A stretch of 64,000 bases of DNA from Nocardioides sp. Root1257 (GTDB taxonomy: Bacteria; Actinomycetota; Actinomycetes; Propionibacteriales; Nocardioidaceae). Location of the stretch: assembly GCF_001425175.1 (NCBI RefSeq), contig NZ_LMDV01000008.1, positions 418,351 through 482,350 of the forward strand, in the 5' to 3' direction. The notes under the pieces were generated by a model, which was not told the DNA's origin, made no database searches, and saw only the letters and a program-made list of their open reading frames with translations. Position numbers and translations under genes: made by a program. Positions 25,511-34,381 of this stretch are shown here, one piece after another; position 1 is the first letter of the stretch; every line of letters begins with the position of its first letter.

Positions 25511-26215
25511 GTGGATCTCAAGCAGCCGAGGTGGCTGTTCCGTCCCTTCTGGACCAGGCCAGCCTTCATCGTCGGGTACGCCGCGGCGGCGCTCGCCCTG
25601 GTGCCGTTCCTGCTGTGGCTGACGGTAGAGGCCGTCGCGGCCGGCCACGCGCTCGACCAGGGCTCCAGCGCGCTGACTCGCGTCGAGGGCACCCTCGACG
25701 GGCCGCACGGTGTGCGCAGGTCCGTGAACGACAGCTGGGACGTCGGCGACCTCGGCCCGATCGAGGTCGGACCGGGCGCATCCGCGACCTTGAAAGGGCT
25801 GCGCGGGCAGACGGTCACCGCTCTGCTCTACCGGGGGGAGGTCGTCGCCATCGAGACTCCCGACGGTCAGCGGATCACAGGTCTCGACGTCGGTCTCCGT
25901 GGCGCGGTCGAGTGGGGAGCCGTGAGCCTGTTCGTGGGAGGCCTGAGCGCTGGCGGGCTGCGCCACGCGAGACGCAAGCGCCGAGCGTGCGGCGGCTGGT
26001 GGGTGGTCTCCAGGACGTCGGTGGATGTCACCGACCGCCCCGTCCTCATCCCAGTCGCGTTCGCGGGTGCGCTCGTCGTCCTGCTCCGCCTCGGCCTGAC
26101 GTGGCAGGTCGCAGGCGGCATCGCTCTCGCCGTGACCCTCGTCGTGGTGGTGACCACCGATGTGGGATGGAGATGGATCGCCTCCGCCCCAGGGCGCCAC
26201 GCCCGCGAGGACTGA
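25511..26215 (+). CDS. membrane protein of unknown function
   Basis: 234 aa with four likely transmembrane helices: about 18-42 ('FIVGYAAAALALVPFLLWLT'), 137-155, 180-200 and 203-222. Between the first two is an extracytoplasmic, Gly/Val-rich stretch of about 90 residues. This resembles actinobacterial hypothetical membrane proteins of the DUF3592-like kind, but I do not claim that family. A purine-rich ribosome site (GGGGAGGG) precedes the GTG start. It is divergent from the XPB gene and convergent with the VOC gene. Confidence 0.65.
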   Translation: MDLKQPRWLFRPFWTRPAFIVGYAAAALALVPFLLWLTVEAVAAGHALDQGSSALTRVEGTLDGPHGVRRSVNDSWDVGDLGPIEVGPGASATLKGLRGQTVTALLYRGEVVAIETPDGQRITGLDVGLRGAVEWGAVSLFVGGLSAGGLRHARRKRRACGGWWVVSRTSVDVTDRPVLIPVAFAGALVVLLRLGLTWQVAGGIALAVTLVVVVTTDVGWRWIASAPGRHARED

Positions 26216-26219
26216 GCGC

Positions 26220-26624
26220 TCAGCTGTAGAGGCAGAAGGGGTGCCCGTCGGGGTCGAGCATGACCCGCACGGTCTCCTGCGGCTGGAACTCCGCCTGCGT
26301 CGCCCCGAGCTCGATCGCGTGCTCGACGGCGACGGCGAGGTCCTCGACCTCGAAGTCGAGGTGCAGCTGTTGCTGCTGGAGATCGGCGGACGACGGCCAG
26401 ACCGGGCGCACGTGCTGCTCGTTCTGGTGGAAGGCGAGGTAGGCGATGCCGTCCGGCGCCCGCAGGGTCACCCAGTCCTCGTCGTCGTTCGCGAGCTCCC
26501 ACTCCAGGAGCGCTGCGTAGAAGCGGCCCAGCTCGCGCGGCGTCCGCGAGTCGAGGACGACGCCCCAGTAGTCCTTGCGGGCCTTGCGATCCGGGTTCGG
26601 GTCGTGCGTGATGCGTCCGCGCAT
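26220..26624 (-). CDS. VOC/glyoxalase-like protein
   Basis: 134 aa. The vicinal-oxygen-chelate fold is suggested by the paired beta-alpha-beta-beta-beta pattern, with 'LHLDFEVEDLAVAVEHAIELGA' in the middle and 'RVMLDPDGHPFCLYS' at the end, the usual closing block of glyoxalase/bleomycin-resistance-like proteins. The function is unknown. TAGCGT seven nt before the ATG suggests a leaderless start. It ends head-on with the membrane gene across a perfect 12-bp palindrome (26212-26223) that includes both stop codons. Confidence 0.8.
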   Translation of the reverse strand: MRGRITHDPNPDRKARKDYWGVVLDSRTPRELGRFYAALLEWELANDDEDWVTLRAPDGIAYLAFHQNEQHVRPVWPSSADLQQQQLHLDFEVEDLAVAVEHAIELGATQAEFQPQETVRVMLDPDGHPFCLYS

Positions 26625-26634
26625 GGAGGCGACG

Positions 26635-27162
26635 CTACGCCTCGATCGCTGCCTTGCGTCGAGCCCGGTACGCCGCGACGTTGGCCCGCGACGAGCAGCG
26701 CTCGGAGCAGTAGCGCCGGGAGCGGTTGGGGGAGGCGTCGACGAACGCGTTGGAGCACTGCGCCGACGAGCACACGCCCAGCCGGTCGGCGCCGAGGTCG
26801 CAGACGAGCGTCGCCAGGCCGAGCAGGGACTCCCCGACGACCTGCTCCGCGACGCTGCCCGAGCCGGTGCCGACGTGCAGGTGCAGGTTGGACGCGTCGT
26901 GGTCGGAGATCTGCGGCGTCATCGGGTGCCGGGTGAGCAGCCCGTTCAGGCCGCTCACGACCGCGGTGATGTCGCCGGCCTCACCGGCGTCGAAGACGGG
27001 ACGCAGCTCACGCTGGAGCTTGCGCAGCAGCATGCAGTCGCGGTCGAGGGCCCGCTCCTGCAGACCCGGTCGCCCGTCGAGGTACGCCACCAGCCCGTCG
27101 ACCTCGCTGAGGTCGGCGTTCAGCAGCGAGGCCGCTGCCTCGGCGTACCGGATGAAGTCCAC
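26635..27162 (-). CDS. CGNR zinc-finger / ABATE domain regulator
   Basis: 175 aa. The N-terminal part (about 1-115) is the ABATE-type domain. The C-terminal part holds the CGNR-type zinc finger, here 'GVCSSAQCSNAFVDASPNRS' then 'RRYCSERCSSRANVAAYRAR', with four cysteines in the right order. The name motif CGNR is degenerate (CSNA). Such proteins are putative DNA-binding transcription regulators. The start is GTG six nt after TAAGAT, so probably leaderless. It lies 9 nt after the helicase-C gene and 10 nt before the VOC gene, all on the same strand. Confidence 0.82.
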   Translation of the reverse strand: MDFIRYAEAAASLLNADLSEVDGLVAYLDGRPGLQERALDRDCMLLRKLQRELRPVFDAGEAGDITAVVSGLNGLLTRHPMTPQISDHDASNLHLHVGTGSGSVAEQVVGESLLGLATLVCDLGADRLGVCSSAQCSNAFVDASPNRSRRYCSERCSSRANVAAYRARRKAAIEA

Positions 27163-27171
27163 GATTCAATC

Positions 27172-29439
27172 TTACGGAGTGGGTAGTGGCCGCACCGTCG
27201 TGATCCGGTGCACGGCGAAGGTGCGTACGTCGTCGCTGCGGTGGTCGTGGGCGGTGAGGCTGCCGCCGTCGAGCGAGACGGGGTCGACGACACGGTCCGT
27301 GCTCGCGCCCTGGTTGTCGACGTACCCGATCACGACGGTGGTCCCGGTCTCGATCGCCTCGCGCAGCGCAGCCATCGAGCCGGTGGGGGTGAGCCGGTCC
27401 GCCGGCACCGCCGGCCGGGTGGACTCGGCACGGTCGCCGGCGCGGATCGCGCTGACGACCTGGCTGGCGAGCGCGGTCTCCCGGGCCGAGCGCTGCGCTC
27501 GGCCGCGCGACTCCTTGGGCGTGCGCGCGCGGAGCACGTCGGGGCGCGCCACGTGGACGCTCCCGTCCGGCGACTCGACGACGGCGGCGATGCCGAGGTC
27601 CCGCAGCCGGGGGAGCAGCACGTCGATCGGCGTCGTGCTGATGATGACCGTCGGGGCGAGGCGCCGCAGTCCGAGCGAGGCGGCCTTCGGGTGGTGCAGC
27701 AGCTCGACGAGGGCCGCCTCGTCGTCGGCGCGCAGGAACGCCTCCGCGTGCCCGACCCGCACCGAGCCGAACGTGCGGGCGGTGTCGTCGACCAGGTAGG
27801 TGAGGGGCTGGGGGACCGGGGTCCGCGAGACGGAGGCGATGAACTCGTGCAGCTCCACCGCCGACCAGCCGGTGTCGAGCGCACGGCGTACGGACCCGGG
27901 CGTGAACCGGTAGACGGTGGCGCCGCCCCTCGACTCGACATCGGCCAGCAGCTGGAGCTGGCGCGCCAGCTGGGACTCGAGGGGGCCGGGCGCGACCGCG
28001 GTCAGGTCGGCCTGCAGCAGCACGTGGTCGACGGGAGTGGGCAGCAATGCGGCCAGCCCGGCGCCCGCCTTGTCGCGCTCGCCGGCGAGGAGCAGGTGTG
28101 CGTACGTCGCCAGCCCGCCGAGCGCCGCGACCCCGAGAGCCGTGGCCTCGTCGACCGCCCACACCACCTGGTCCGCACGGGTGCGGGGACGGCGCGGGCG
28201 CAGCCACTCGACCCGCGAGCGCAGCGACGGGACGCCCGTGCCGGTGGCCAGCACGGTGCCGGGCGCGAGATCGTCGAGGACGCCGAGCGTGAGCAGCCGG
28301 GTCTCGACCTGGTGCACCCCGGACAGCTCGGGGGCGAGGGCGTTCCACGTCTTCCCGGCGGGGTCCCGTGACCCGACGAGGCCGGGCAGCCGCGGACTCT
28401 CGAGCCAGGCGGCGACCAGGGCGAGCCACCGCTCGGCGGTCGGGCGCGCGGTCCAGGCGTCGAACGCGTCCGTCGGGATCCACCGGGGCGAGCCGTCGGG
28501 GCCGGCCGCGGTGGAGAGCAGCCCGGCCGCCGAGGCGACCTCCACCAGCAGCGCCGCGACCGGCTCGGTCGCGTGCAGCTCGACCGACAGCGCCCGCAGG
28601 TCACGGACGCCGAGGCCGCCGCTGCGCAGGGCCGCGGGCGGCTTCGTGCTCCACGCGTCGAGCATCAGCTCCACCTTGTGCACCGCCTCGAACGCCGCAC
28701 CCGCGGCGGCCCGGTCCACCAGGTCCTGCCCGCGGTCGGAGGTCGCGATCGCGGGCGGCTCGTCGACGGGGTACGACGTGGTGTGGCCACCGCGCAGCGC
28801 GATCCCGACCTCGCCGGGCAGCACGACGCTGGTGCCGGGGCGCGGCACCAGCAGACGTCGGGCGAGCAGCTCCTCGGCGGGCGTCGCCGCCTCCTCGGGC
28901 AGCACGGTGTGCCGCGACGTACCGGTGGTGGCGGTGCCGCCCGCGTCGAGGACGTGCTCGAGGAGCGCCCGGGCCTGGGGGGAGATCGCCTCGAGCCGCT
29001 GCGCGAGCTCGGCCGCCGACAGCGGATCGGCGGAGACGGGGCGCAGCCCGCTGACTCCGGGGGTGCCGGGGGCGAGGGCCTCGGCCACGGTCGTGAGCGG
29101 TCGGATCCCCTGCGGGCTCTCCCAGGCGAGGGCCAGGTCGAGCAGCGACTCCAGTGCCGTGCGGACCGAGTCCGCGCCGGCGTGCACGACGTCCACCAGC
29201 TCGTCGGCGCTGGTTTGACCGACCACGACGAGGGCATCAAGCACACAGAGCTCGCAGCGGTTCAGCTGGTCGAGCGCGCGGAGGACAGAGGACCGGGTGG
29301 CCGCCCGCGAGGCGAGCTGGCCGGAGTCGTGAGGGGCTGGAGTGGCGAGATCGGGGCGCAGGTGCAGCAGACGGGACAGCCGTTCGACCGGCCAGCCGCG
29401 GAGCTGGTCGGCGAGCGTGCGGTACGCCGTCGTGGACAT
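27172..29439 (-). CDS. helicase-C / XPB-partner domain protein
   Basis: 755 aa. This is the large actinobacterial protein annotated as 'helicase-associated, XPB/Ssl2-like N-terminal domain', equivalent in context to the gene beside mycobacterial XPB. The N-terminus has the Leu/Arg-rich start 'LADQLRGWPVERLSRLLHLR'. A central region has 'VDHVLLQADLTAVAPGPLE', the usual signature, and the C-terminus has a WYL-like 'TTVVIGYVDNQGASTDRVVD'. There is no Walker motif, so it is not a helicase on its own. TAGCGT lies seven nt before the ATG. It probably binds the XPB helicase or its substrate. Confidence 0.83.
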   Translation of the reverse strand: MSTTAYRTLADQLRGWPVERLSRLLHLRPDLATPAPHDSGQLASRAATRSSVLRALDQLNRCELCVLDALVVVGQTSADELVDVVHAGADSVRTALESLLDLALAWESPQGIRPLTTVAEALAPGTPGVSGLRPVSADPLSAAELAQRLEAISPQARALLEHVLDAGGTATTGTSRHTVLPEEAATPAEELLARRLLVPRPGTSVVLPGEVGIALRGGHTTSYPVDEPPAIATSDRGQDLVDRAAAGAAFEAVHKVELMLDAWSTKPPAALRSGGLGVRDLRALSVELHATEPVAALLVEVASAAGLLSTAAGPDGSPRWIPTDAFDAWTARPTAERWLALVAAWLESPRLPGLVGSRDPAGKTWNALAPELSGVHQVETRLLTLGVLDDLAPGTVLATGTGVPSLRSRVEWLRPRRPRTRADQVVWAVDEATALGVAALGGLATYAHLLLAGERDKAGAGLAALLPTPVDHVLLQADLTAVAPGPLESQLARQLQLLADVESRGGATVYRFTPGSVRRALDTGWSAVELHEFIASVSRTPVPQPLTYLVDDTARTFGSVRVGHAEAFLRADDEAALVELLHHPKAASLGLRRLAPTVIISTTPIDVLLPRLRDLGIAAVVESPDGSVHVARPDVLRARTPKESRGRAQRSARETALASQVVSAIRAGDRAESTRPAVPADRLTPTGSMAALREAIETGTTVVIGYVDNQGASTDRVVDPVSLDGGSLTAHDHRSDDVRTFAVHRITTVRPLPTP

Positions 29440-29478
29440 CCCTCCCACGCTACCGGGCCAGGCACAGGGGGACCGCCC

Positions 29479-30447
29479 GTGAGCGCCGCGTGGTCGTTCC
29501 GCGGAGGCGAGTGGTTCGGCATCTTCGGGCCGAGCGCGACGGTCGTGCTGCCGCCGTCCGAGAAGGACCGCGTCGCCCGGCTCTGGGAGCTGGTCGACGA
29601 CGGTGCCGGCTTCGACGAGACCCTCGACGCGCTGATCTCGTCGGGTCTGCGCGAGCTGCCCGGCTTCGTCCTCGTGAGCGAGGGCGAGTCCGAGACCAAG
29701 GTCGTCATCCGCGGCGCCGCCCGGGTGCACCTGGCCACCGGCGACGAGGTCGTCCACGTCGAGGGCGACGGCGCGACCACCTGGGTGGAGCGCAGCGTGC
29801 GCGACGTGACCCGCGTCCGGATCGAGGTCGCCGACGAGACCGACGCCGGGGACGCGCTGGACGGGGTGCTCGACGGGGGCCTGGTCCGGCTCGCCAGTGC
29901 CGAGCACCCGCCCGCGTCCGAGGAGCCCACCGAGTCCACGGAGTCCGCGGAGTCCTCAGAGTCCACGGAGCCTGCCGAGGACGAGACCGACCACGACGGG
30001 CTCACCCGCTACCCGCAGACCGTCCCGGTCGACCTCGTCGCCCCGCGCGAGCCGGGAATCCCCGGCCAGCCGCCCGTGCCGCCGGTGACGGCCCGCCCGG
30101 TCGCCCGCCTGCTGCTGCCCACGGGCGACACCGTCGACGTCGACCGGTCCGTCCTGGTCGGCCGGGCACCGGAGGCGAACCGCATCGTCACCGACGGCGA
30201 GCCGCGCCTGGTCGTCGTCGACAGTCCGCACCAGGAAGTCTCCTCGACCCACCTCGAGGTCCGGCCCGGGTCCGGTGCCGACCACGGCTGCGCCGTCGCC
30301 ACCGACCTCGGCTCGACCAACGGGTCGGTGGTCGTCCAGCCCGGCCTGCCGCCGGAGGACCTGCGGCCGGGCGTCACCGTCCAGCTCGTCCCCGGCGCCG
30401 TCGTCGACCTCGGTGACGGCGTGAGCATCGAGGTCATCGACGCGTGA
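29479..30447 (+). CDS. FHA-domain protein with acidic Ser/Thr linker
   Basis: 322 aa. Residues about 1-130 form an unassigned N-terminal domain ('FRGGEWFGIFGPSATVVLPP'). Residues about 145-172 are an acidic Ser/Thr/Glu linker made by a 9-bp DNA repeat. Residues about 205-322 are a forkhead-associated domain, with 'VLVGRAPEAN', 'SSTHLEV' and 'DLGSTNGSVV' as the phosphothreonine-binding loops. FHA domains read Ser/Thr kinase signalling. The start GTG follows AGGGGGA, and the stop overlaps the next GTG (GTGA), so it is an operon with the RDD-FHA gene. Confidence 0.85.
   Translation: MSAAWSFRGGEWFGIFGPSATVVLPPSEKDRVARLWELVDDGAGFDETLDALISSGLRELPGFVLVSEGESETKVVIRGAARVHLATGDEVVHVEGDGATTWVERSVRDVTRVRIEVADETDAGDALDGVLDGGLVRLASAEHPPASEEPTESTESAESSESTEPAEDETDHDGLTRYPQTVPVDLVAPREPGIPGQPPVPPVTARPVARLLLPTGDTVDVDRSVLVGRAPEANRIVTDGEPRLVVVDSPHQEVSSTHLEVRPGSGADHGCAVATDLGSTNGSVVVQPGLPPEDLRPGVTVQLVPGAVVDLGDGVSIEVIDA
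29932..29967 (+). repeat. 9-bp coding tandem repeat in the FHA gene
   Basis: Four in-frame copies of GAGTC(C)(A/G/T)C(G/A)-type units encode Glu-Ser-Xxx repeats, and a fifth, diverged copy follows at 29968-29976. The encoded stretch is an acidic, Ser/Thr-rich linker. Copy number could vary between strains by slippage without a frameshift. Confidence 0.7.
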
Positions 30448-31598
30448 GCGGAGAGATCGCCCCGCCCACCTCGGTCGCCGACCTCGACCGACGCTTCTAC
30501 GCGTTCGCGATCGACCGCGCCATCGCGTGGGGCATCGACGCCGCCGCAGCGGTCGTGCTCGTCCAGGTGCTCATCCAGCCGGGCCACGTGTGGGCCGGCG
30601 TGGCAGCGATCCTCGGCGTCGTGCTCGTCGTGGGTGCGGTCTTCGCGGTGCTGCTCGGACTGACCGGCAGCTCGCCCGGGATGGCGGTCTCCGCGATCCG
30701 CGTCGTCCACGAGGGCAGCGGTACGCCGATCGGGGTCCGCGCCGCGCTGCTGCGCCAGCTGATCCTGGGCGTCGCCGCGCTGCCCACCCTGGGACTCGGG
30801 ATCGCGACCCTGGCCTGGACCGCTGTGATGGATCCCGCCGGCCGCCGCCGGGGCTGGCACGACCACGTCACCCACTCCGTCGTCGTGGACGTGCGTCCCG
30901 TGCCCGAGGAGGAGCCCGAGCCGGACGTCGGCCCCCGTCACGTCGTCAACCTCACCGCGCTCCGGCTGGTCCCCGCCCCGCCTCCCGAGCAGGTCAGCGC
31001 CACCGCCCGGGTGTCCCGACCGGCCAGCCCGCCGCCGGTCGGTCCGCCCGCCCAGGCGCCGGTCCCCAAGCACGCCGCCGTCGCGACCGCTCCCGCGCCC
31101 GCGCCTAGCCCGCCACCGGTGGAGCAGCCGACCCCCGAGCCGATCCAGGAGCCGGTCCGGGAGCCTGTCGCGTCGGGGCGCCAGCAGCTCGGCTACCCCC
31201 TGGTGCCCGAGCCGCGACCCGACGCCGAGCCCGTCGGCGGTGCGCACGCCGCACGCGCCGTACCCCCGACGTGGCGGGTCAGCTTCGACACCGGGGAGTC
31301 CTTCGAGGTGGAGGGGCTGGCCCTGGTCGGCCGGCGTCCCGAGGGCCGCCCCGGCGAGCAGGTGCGCCACCTCGTCGAGCTGCCGTCGACGGACATGTCC
31401 CTGTCCAAGACGCACGCGCAGGTGCAGGTCGCAGCCGACGGCGCGCTGGTGGTGATGGACCGCGGATCGACCAACGGCTCCTTCCTGGTCCGCCAGGGCG
31501 TGCCGCGCGGGCTCCCGCCCGGCAAGGCGGCGACGCTCGTGGACGGCGACCACGTCCGGTTCGGCGATCGCGAGATGACCGTCGTACGCGACGGCTGA
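30444..31598 (+). CDS. RDD membrane protein with C-terminal FHA domain
   Basis: 384 aa. The N-terminal RDD domain (about 12-150) has 'RRFYAFAIDRAIAWGID', two or three hydrophobic helices and 'GRRRGWHDHVTHSVVVD'. A long Pro/Ala-rich linker (about 165-265) follows, then an FHA domain (about 275-384) with 'LVGRRPEGRPG', 'LSKTHAQVQV' and 'DRGSTNGSFL'. It would place a phosphothreonine reader on the inner face of the membrane. Translation is coupled to the previous FHA gene by a 4-bp overlap. The pair probably serves a kinase-controlled envelope process; no kinase is in the window. Confidence 0.88.
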   Translation: MSGEIAPPTSVADLDRRFYAFAIDRAIAWGIDAAAAVVLVQVLIQPGHVWAGVAAILGVVLVVGAVFAVLLGLTGSSPGMAVSAIRVVHEGSGTPIGVRAALLRQLILGVAALPTLGLGIATLAWTAVMDPAGRRRGWHDHVTHSVVVDVRPVPEEEPEPDVGPRHVVNLTALRLVPAPPPEQVSATARVSRPASPPPVGPPAQAPVPKHAAVATAPAPAPSPPPVEQPTPEPIQEPVREPVASGRQQLGYPLVPEPRPDAEPVGGAHAARAVPPTWRVSFDTGESFEVEGLALVGRRPEGRPGEQVRHLVELPSTDMSLSKTHAQVQVAADGALVVMDRGSTNGSFLVRQGVPRGLPPGKAATLVDGDHVRFGDREMTVVRDG

Positions 31599-31638
31599 GG
31601 GGCTCCCGGCCGCGATCGAAACGCTCTAGATTGCGGTC

Positions 31639-32049
31639 ATGACCTTCGAGTACGAGCGCACCGTGACCACCACCGCGTCGCCGGCCGACGTCTGGGCCCT
31701 GTGGAGCGACATCGGCACCTGGCACTGCTGGGACCCGTCGATCGAGCGGGTGGCGATGGAGGGTCATTTCGCCGAGGGCGCGGCGGGCACGATGGGCCTG
31801 GCGGGCGGCATCGAGGCGCCGTTCGTGCTCGACGTCGTGGAGCCGGGTGCCCGGTTCGTCGACCGGCTCACCATCGGCGACCTGGTGATCAGCATCGACC
31901 ACGTGGTCGCTGCGGCCGACGGGGGTGCGGAGGTCACCGTCCGGACGGTCGTCAACGGGCCCGGCGCGGACGACGTCGGGCCGATGGTCACCGGCGACAC
32001 CCCCAAGGCCCTCGAGGCGCTCGTCGGCATGGCGGAGCAGAAATCCTGA
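31639..32049 (+). CDS. SRPBCC (START-like) protein
   Basis: 136 aa. The fold is recognisable from 'VTTTASPADVWALWSDIGTWHCWDP' type spacing near the N-terminus (hydrophobic-ligand cavity family, polyketide-cyclase/AHSA1-like) and the final helix 'GDTPKALEALVGMAEQK'. The family binds hydrophobic ligands; none can be named. TAGATT six nt before the ATG marks a leaderless start. It stands between two operons and is probably a single-gene unit. Confidence 0.85.
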   Translation: MTFEYERTVTTTASPADVWALWSDIGTWHCWDPSIERVAMEGHFAEGAAGTMGLAGGIEAPFVLDVVEPGARFVDRLTIGDLVISIDHVVAAADGGAEVTVRTVVNGPGADDVGPMVTGDTPKALEALVGMAEQKS

Positions 32050-32116
32050 GCGGACCTGTCGTAGCAGCCCTTGCCCGTTCGTGGAGAGGGCGAGAGAACC
32101 GACGAGAGGAATCCCC

Positions 32117-32674
32117 ATGCGCACCCTGGTCACCACCCACTTCATCTCGCTCGACGGCGTCGCGGAGGCGCCCGGCGGCGAGCCCGGCTACCGGCACAGC
32201 GGCTGGACGACGGACTTCGAGCCGGACCCCGCGCAGTACGAGCGCAAGGGCCAGGAGCAGGAGGAGGCGACCGCCTTCCTGATGGGCGGGCGCTCGTACG
32301 ACGCGTTCGCCGAGGTCTGGCCGACGATGGACTACTTCGCCGGCTGGAACGCGATGCCGAAGTACGTCCTCTCCAGCACCGTCACCGACCCGCAGTGGAA
32401 CAACACGTCCGTGCTGTCCTCGCTCGACGACGTCGCGGCGCTCAAGGAGACCGACGGCGGTCCGATCTTCGTGCAGGGCAGCATGCTGCTGACCCAGAAC
32501 CTGCTCAAGGCCGGCCTCGTCGACGAGATGCGGCTGATGGTCTTCCCGGTCGTCCTCGGCAGCGGCCGCGGGCCGTTCCCCACCGACGCCGAGGACAAGG
32601 TCACGCTGCGGCTCGTCGACTCCACGACGTACGCCAACGGGGTCCAGTACCAGGTGCTCCGCACCCAGGGTTGA
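32117..32674 (+). CDS. dihydrofolate reductase-like (RibD C-terminal) protein
   Basis: 185 aa. The RibD-C/DHFR-like fold shows as 'TTHFISLDGVAEAPGG' at the start, 'FLMGGRSYDAF' (nucleotide-binding loop), 'MPKYVLSSTVTDP', 'GPIFVQGSMLLTQNLLKAGL' and 'VFPVVLGSGRGPF'. These small reductases are common in actinobacteria; the substrate is unknown and it need not be a folate enzyme. A GAGAGGA ribosome site precedes the ATG. It follows the SRPBCC gene by 67 nt on the same strand. Confidence 0.85.
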   Translation: MRTLVTTHFISLDGVAEAPGGEPGYRHSGWTTDFEPDPAQYERKGQEQEEATAFLMGGRSYDAFAEVWPTMDYFAGWNAMPKYVLSSTVTDPQWNNTSVLSSLDDVAALKETDGGPIFVQGSMLLTQNLLKAGLVDEMRLMVFPVVLGSGRGPFPTDAEDKVTLRLVDSTTYANGVQYQVLRTQG

Positions 32675-32724
32675 GTCTCCGCACGCAACGTTGAGCCAAC
32701 GTCGCCGGGCGTAGGTTCGGTCGC

Positions 32725-34341
32725 ATGGAGTCGTATGCGAAGGGTGAGTCCGAGCCGGCGCTCCTCGAGGAGACGATCGGCGCCAACCTCGAGCGGACCG
32801 TCGCGGCGCATCCCGACGGCGAGGCGCTCGTGGAGTTCGCGAGCGGGCGACGCTGGACCTGGGCCGAGTTCGACCGCGACGTCGACGCGGTCGCGCGTGG
32901 CCTGATGGCCGCCGGCCTGGAGAAGGGCGACCGAGCCGGCATCTGGGCACCGAACTGCGCCGAGTGGACCCTCACCCAGTACGCCGCGGCCAAGGCCGGC
33001 GTCGTGCTGGTCAACGTCAACCCGGCGTACCGCACGCACGAGCTCGCGTACGCCGTCAACCAGTCCGGCATGAAGCTGCTCGTCGCGGCGACCCGCTTCA
33101 AGACCAGCGAGTACCGCCAGATGGTCGAGGAGACCGCGGGGGAGTGCCCGACGCTGGGTCGCACCGTCTACCTCGACACCGACGACTGGGCGGAGCTGGT
33201 GGCGAGCGGCGAGCAGCTGCCCGACGGTGCGCTGGCCGAGCGGATGGCGACGCTGGCGCCGACCGACCCGATCAACATCCAGTACACGTCCGGCACCACC
33301 GGCCGGCCCAAGGGCGCGACGCTGAGCCACCGCAACATCCTCAACAACGGCTACTTCACGACCGAGCTGATCAACCTCGGACCCGACGACCGGCTCTGCA
33401 TCCCGGTGCCCTTCTACCACTGCTTCGGCATGGTGATGGCCAACCTCGGCTGCACCTCGCACGGCACCACGATGGTGATCCCGGCGCCCGGCTTCGACCC
33501 CGAGATCACCCTGCGTGCGGTCGCCGAGGAGCGGTGCACCGGGGTGTACGGCGTGCCGACGATGTTCATCGCGATGCAGCACCACCCGACCTTCGCCGAC
33601 CACGACCTCTCGTCGCTGCGCACCGGGATCATGGCCGGCTCCATCTGCCCGGTCGAGGTGATGAAGCGCTGCGTCAACGACATGCACATGGCGGAGGTCT
33701 CGATCGCCTACGGCATGACCGAGACGTCGCCGGTGTCCTGCCAGACGCGCGCGGACGACGACCTCGAGCGCCGTACCGCGACCATCGGACGGGTCCACCC
33801 GCACGTCGAGATCAAGGTGGTCGACCCGGTGACGGGGGAGACGGTCGAGCGCGGCAAGCCCGGAGAGTTCTGCACCCGCGGCTACTCCGTGATGCTCGGC
33901 TACTGGGACGACGACGAGAAGACCGCCGAGGCCATCGACGCCGACGGCTGGATGCACACCGGCGACCTCGCCGAGATGCGCGAGGACGGCTACTGCAACA
34001 TCGTGGGCCGGATCAAGGACATGGTCATCCGCGGTGGCGAGAACGTGTACCCCCGCGAGATCGAGGAGTTCCTCTACCAGCACCCCGACATCGAGGACGT
34101 GCAGGTGATCGGCGTCCCCGACGAGAAGTACGGCGAGGAGCTCTGCGCCTGGATCAAGATGCGCTCCGGCGCCGACCCGCTCGACGCCGGCGCCGTCCGC
34201 GAGTACGCCACCGGCAAGCTCGCGCACTACAAGATCCCGCGCTACGTGCTGGTCGTCGAGGAGTTCCCGATGACCGTCACCGGCAAGATCCGCAAGGTGC
34301 AGATGCGCGAGGAGAGCGCCCAGACCCTCGGACTCTCCTGA
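32725..34341 (+). CDS. fatty-acid/acyl-CoA ligase, AMP-binding
   Basis: 538 aa. It activates a carboxylic acid as an acyl-AMP and transfers it to CoA. Motifs are the P-loop 'YTSGTTGRPKG', 'AYGMTETSP', 'GWMHTGDLAEMREDGY', the hinge 'GRIKDMVIRGGENVYPREIE' and the catalytic lysine in 'TGKIRK'. The overall sequence is like medium/long-chain FadD enzymes of the actinobacteria. TAGGTT seven nt before the ATG suggests a leaderless message. The chain-length preference cannot be read here. The neighbouring genes are not metabolic partners. Confidence 0.9.
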   Translation: MESYAKGESEPALLEETIGANLERTVAAHPDGEALVEFASGRRWTWAEFDRDVDAVARGLMAAGLEKGDRAGIWAPNCAEWTLTQYAAAKAGVVLVNVNPAYRTHELAYAVNQSGMKLLVAATRFKTSEYRQMVEETAGECPTLGRTVYLDTDDWAELVASGEQLPDGALAERMATLAPTDPINIQYTSGTTGRPKGATLSHRNILNNGYFTTELINLGPDDRLCIPVPFYHCFGMVMANLGCTSHGTTMVIPAPGFDPEITLRAVAEERCTGVYGVPTMFIAMQHHPTFADHDLSSLRTGIMAGSICPVEVMKRCVNDMHMAEVSIAYGMTETSPVSCQTRADDDLERRTATIGRVHPHVEIKVVDPVTGETVERGKPGEFCTRGYSVMLGYWDDDEKTAEAIDADGWMHTGDLAEMREDGYCNIVGRIKDMVIRGGENVYPREIEEFLYQHPDIEDVQVIGVPDEKYGEELCAWIKMRSGADPLDAGAVREYATGKLAHYKIPRYVLVVEEFPMTVTGKIRKVQMREESAQTLGLS

Positions 34342-34381
34342 ACCCCCACCCGAACCGTGCCCGTCCTGCGTCAATAGGGGC

